In this document: piece by piece, positions 61,447 through 64,000 of the stretch
How the letters are laid out: each line of letters opens with the position of its first letter
Numbering within the stretch: position 1 is the first letter of the stretch
Assembly (NCBI RefSeq): GCF_000186865.1
Contig: NW_008705573.1
Location: forward strand, 116,257 to 180,256
Direction: 5' to 3'
Source: Aureococcus anophagefferens
Lineage: Eukaryota; Sar; Pelagophyceae; Pelagomonadales; Pelagomonadaceae
Length of the DNA stretch: 64,000 bases
The notes under the pieces: model-generated
Told to the model about the DNA's origin: nothing
What the model saw: only the letters and a program-made list of their open reading frames with translations
Database searches by the model: none
Program-made: the position numbers and the translations under genes

Positions 61447-63240
61447 TTAGTGGTAGGCCTCGCAGCCCCAGGGGACGAGCGTGTTGCCGTAGGCCTCGAA
61501 GGCGACCTCGATGTCGCCGTGGACGTAGTCCATCAGCGGCGGGGAGAACGGCGGGCTCGGGTGGTTCGCCTCGTCCGCGTAGACCTCGGCGGCCGTCTTC
61601 AACACGACCTCGTGGAGCGCCGGCGAGTCCGTGAACGTGTTGTTCTCCTCGTAGGGGTCCCGCTTCAGGTTGAAGTACTGCTTCTCGATCTCCGCGACGT
61701 TGTGGAACGCGTCGCACGAGTCCGCGTCGACGCCGTCGGGCGCGACCGCCGCGGACTTGCGCGCGCGGTAGAGCACCTTGTAGCCGTCGTCGACGACGAC
61801 CGTCGGGTTCGCCCGCAGCGTCAGGTAGAGGGGCCGGTAGCGGTCCGCGCGCTCGCCGGTGAGGAGCGCGGCGTACTGGTCGACGGAGTCGTAGTCCGCG
61901 TCGATGAAGTCGTGGTCCGCGCGGCCCGCGACGGACGACAGCGTCGCGACCCAGTCGACGTGGTGCATGAGCCCGGCGAACGACGACCCGCGGACGCCCT
62001 GGAGCGTCTTTGTCCGCGCGCCGGGCGCCGCCATCAAGCCCGACGCGTCGTTCGCCCACACGAAGGCCGGCAGGTGGACGCCGCCCTCGTAGAACGTCTT
62101 CTTGCCGCCCATGTAGGGGTAGTTGGACCCGGAGAACTGGGCCGCGCAGGGGTCCGCGCCGTTGTCGGACGACACGGCTACGAAGAGCGGGCCGTCGGCG
62201 CTCAGCGCGTCGACGATGGCGCCGATCGAGCCGTCCGTCGCCGAGAGCGCGAGGGCGAAGCCGAGCCGCTCGCGGCTCAGCGATTTTTTCAGGTCGCCGA
62301 GCAGCGACCACGTGTCGTCGTCGACGAGCTCCCTCGGCGGCCACGACGCCTTGTCGCTGTGGGGCCCGTGGGGCGCGTACCAGAGGAACATGGGCGTGTC
62401 CGGCTGCGTCCGCCGGTGCTCCGCGCGCGCGCGCAGCGCCTCGTCCCGAAAGAGCAGATCCGTGTAGTAGTTGGGCAGGCCGTCGCGCGTCTCCGGCGGC
62501 GTCGCGGCCTCGTACGTCGACGCGCCGTCGCCTGCGGCCGTCATGTTGAGCATGTCGACGGCCGCGACGCCGCCCATGTCCTGGCTGTAGGCGCCGATCC
62601 AGAGCGCGGGCACGGTCCACGCGTAGTAGTCGACGCCGCTTGAGTGGTACCCGAGAAACCGGTCGAAGCCGCGCGACGTCGGCAGGTAGGCGTCGTTGCA
62701 GAAGCCCACGTTCCACTTGCCGACGCCGTAGGTCGCGTAGCCCGCGTCCTTGAGGTGCGCGGGCAGCAGCTTGTGCCGCAGCGGCACGGAGAAGTTCGAG
62801 TTGAACGCGAGCTCGAACGCGAGCGCGTCCTCGACGCCCGTCCGGTGGCCGAACTTGCCCGACATGAGCGCCGTGCGCGCCGGCGTGCAGAGCGACTGGC
62901 CGTAGTAGTTCGTGAGCCGGATGCCCTGCGACGCCATCGCGTCCATGCGCGGCGTCACGCCCTTCAGGTCGGTCGACATGAAGCCGAGGTCGTTGAGGCC
63001 GACGTCGTCGAGCGTGATGAGCACGATGTTCGGCGGCCGGCTCTCCGCGCTCGCGTCCATCGTCAGGTCGACCTCGGCGTCGAGGGCGACGGCGGCCGTC
63101 GCGGCCGCCGGCGCCTTGAGCCGTCCCTCGACGAGGAACATGCTGAGCACGCCGGCGACGCTCAGGCCGAAGAAGCCCAGCATGCGCAGGAGCGGCCGGT
63201 GCGCCGCGCCGCGCGGCGCCTCCACGGCGCCGTACGCCAT
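61447..63240 (-). CDS. Type II membrane arylsulfatase (ARSB/ARSI-like)
   Basis: 597 residues from ATG 63240. A signal anchor (MLGFFGLSVAGVLSMFLVEG, ~19-38) is followed by the sulfatase domain: NIVLITLDDVGLNDLGF with the metal-binding Asp pair, and the signature QSLCTPARTALMSGKFGHRT, in which the Cys of CxPxR should be converted to formylglycine. KWNVGFCNDAYLPTSRGFDR follows ARSB (GKWHLG....PT.RGFD), but the usual His is Asn-Val here. SSDNGADPCAAQFSGSNYPY and GGKKTFYEGGVHLPAFVW complete the site. It would hydrolyse sulfate esters of cell-wall or environmental polysaccharides. Compare the sulfotransferase at 50244. Confidence 0.9.
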   Translation of the reverse strand: MAYGAVEAPRGAAHRPLLRMLGFFGLSVAGVLSMFLVEGRLKAPAAATAAVALDAEVDLTMDASAESRPPNIVLITLDDVGLNDLGFMSTDLKGVTPRMDAMASQGIRLTNYYGQSLCTPARTALMSGKFGHRTGVEDALAFELAFNSNFSVPLRHKLLPAHLKDAGYATYGVGKWNVGFCNDAYLPTSRGFDRFLGYHSSGVDYYAWTVPALWIGAYSQDMGGVAAVDMLNMTAAGDGASTYEAATPPETRDGLPNYYTDLLFRDEALRARAEHRRTQPDTPMFLWYAPHGPHSDKASWPPRELVDDDTWSLLGDLKKSLSRERLGFALALSATDGSIGAIVDALSADGPLFVAVSSDNGADPCAAQFSGSNYPYMGGKKTFYEGGVHLPAFVWANDASGLMAAPGARTKTLQGVRGSSFAGLMHHVDWVATLSSVAGRADHDFIDADYDSVDQYAALLTGERADRYRPLYLTLRANPTVVVDDGYKVLYRARKSAAVAPDGVDADSCDAFHNVAEIEKQYFNLKRDPYEENNTFTDSPALHEVVLKTAAEVYADEANHPSPPFSPPLMDYVHGDIEVAFEAYGNTLVPWGCEAYH

Positions 63241-63385
63241 GGTCGGCTGTGCGACCGCGCGCGACCGGCCGCGGACGACAAAGGGCTGCCTCGACTGTCT
63301 CGACGGGAGGAATACAATCGAAGCTACGGAAACCGGATACCGATGCCGGCACGGAGCACGGCAAGAGCAGGGCAGCCCGAGCACG

Positions 63386-63976
63386 ATGGACGACGAGTCG
63401 GGCTGCCCGCCGCCGCCCGACTGGGTCGCGCTGGACTGGAGCCAGCACCGGCTCAAGGAGACGCCCGTCGCCGAGGACCGGCCCGAGCCGCCGGACCTCG
63501 ACGATGACGAGCTCGACGCCGACATGGACGCCTTGGATCTCGAACCGGACCTCACGGGGTCCTGGACGGCGGCGCCGCGGCAGCCGGTGGCGCCGCCGCC
63601 GCTGCCGCCGCAGTCCGACGAGCCGCGCGTCCGGGTCGGCTCGGCCGCCGCGGCCCGCGCCTTCCTCGCGCGCGTCGAGGGCCGGTCGAGGCCGGCCGAG
63701 GAAGGCCCGCCGGCGCCGGCGCCGCGCGACGCCTCCTGGGCCGAATCGACGACGCCGTCGCCGCGGCTCACGCCGCGCGACAAGGACGTCATCGCGACCA
63801 TCGAGGCGCGGCTCCGCGCCGCCGACGAGGGCATGCTCCGGAGCTGCGCCGTCGACGACGACGTCGGCGACGAGGGCGAGTGGGCGCCCCTCAGCGCTTC
63901 GGACCTTCCGAGCGAGCCCCCGGCGGCACCCGCGCCGACCGAAACCCCACCCGCCCCGCCGCGAGCGGCGTCGTAG
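63386..63976 (+). CDS. Acidic Pro-rich protein of unknown function
   Basis: 196 residues from ATG 63386, which has a fair context (cacgATGG). It is acidic at the start (PPDLDDDELDADMDALDLEP) and Pro-rich in the middle and end. A short conserved-looking stretch is PSPRLTPRDKDVIATIEARL. There is no membrane segment or domain. Probably disordered and regulatory or scaffold-like; this is a guess. It is divergent from the sulfatase across 145 bp, and the window ends 24 bp after its stop. Confidence 0.55.
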   Translation: MDDESGCPPPPDWVALDWSQHRLKETPVAEDRPEPPDLDDDELDADMDALDLEPDLTGSWTAAPRQPVAPPPLPPQSDEPRVRVGSAAAARAFLARVEGRSRPAEEGPPAPAPRDASWAESTTPSPRLTPRDKDVIATIEARLRAADEGMLRSCAVDDDVGDEGEWAPLSASDLPSEPPAAPAPTETPPAPPRAAS

Positions 63977-64000
63977 AAGCTCGTCTTTAGTCGTCGGCGG

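Noticed and set aside
60248..63448. A 1066-codon open frame antisense to the sulfatase and VWA gene
   Set aside because: Its product is Arg/Ala-rich without domains, and it overlaps well-supported genes. In DNA this GC-rich, long antisense frames are expected.
1..64000. A bacterial or viral origin for the window
   Set aside because: Spliced genes, SEC31, STRAP, DBP5, anoctamin, FYVE and alternate strand layout without operons are eukaryotic nuclear features; no capsid, terminase or integrase-like gene is seen.

Overview
This window is nuclear DNA of a eukaryotic alga. It is very GC-rich and gene-dense, with 44 gene models in 64 kb, and the gene content is eukaryotic throughout: anoctamin, SEC31, STRAP, DBP5/DDX19, MPDU1, FYVE, RGS and kinesin-like proteins. 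Several introns are near-identical ~200 bp insertions with terminal inverted repeats and 8-bp target-site duplications, which is how introner elements look. Introners of this kind, a very GC-rich compact genome, a heterokont-style plastid presequence (25146-26435) and many ankyrin/MYND/Sel1 proteins best fit a pelagophyte such as Aureococcus anophagefferens or a close relative. The species is an inference from memory, not a search result.

Layout. 1-7.8 kb: a partial 3' CDS, an F-box-like protein, an alpha/beta hydrolase, a remarkable SND3/Pho88-HSPA13-type Hsp70 fusion, a flavin oxidoreductase, a MORN protein and an SLC10-like transporter. 7.9-18.2 kb: a small membrane protein, a secreted NHL-type propeller, a J-less DnaJ, a membrane patatin, a SNAP-25-like SNARE fusion, STRAP and a MYND/Sel1 protein. 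18.4-26.4 kb: an anoctamin split by three introners, a tandem-RGS protein, a methyltransferase, a YHYH protein and a plastid Rossmann protein. 26.7-43.8 kb: SEC31 with a WW domain, an LRR protein, ankyrin proteins, a glycosyltransferase-like protein, a SAP/J-domain protein, an S28 peptidase and a Pro/Thr-rich mucin-like protein. 43.9-64 kb: DBP5, a VOC protein, a propeller-like membrane protein, a cyclophilin, a sulfotransferase, an HPAT-like glycosyltransferase, a degenerate kinesin, a FYVE protein, an ARM-2H phosphoesterase fusion, a J protein, MPDU1, a VWA protein with a CaaX tail and an arylsulfatase.

Architecture. Genes mostly alternate strands. About fourteen convergent pairs have stop codons within 64 bp, most within 15 bp, and two overlap by 4 nt, so 3' UTRs must run into the opposite gene. 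Divergent pairs share short promoters, down to 39 bp. Nine introns can be modelled, and eight have the duplicated-target signature: seven from two ~200 bp families that share an internal core, and one shorter. In those eight the 3' splice site lies in the element's end and the 5' splice site (GT or GC) in the duplicated target, so splicing restores the pre-insertion reading frame.

There is no bacterial-style operon, CRISPR array, rRNA, tRNA or virus-like gene. Several genes share secretory themes (SND3-Hsp70, SEC31, SNARE, MPDU1, sulfotransferase, sulfatase, glycosyltransferases), but neighbours do not form an obvious pathway. All family assignments are by eye.
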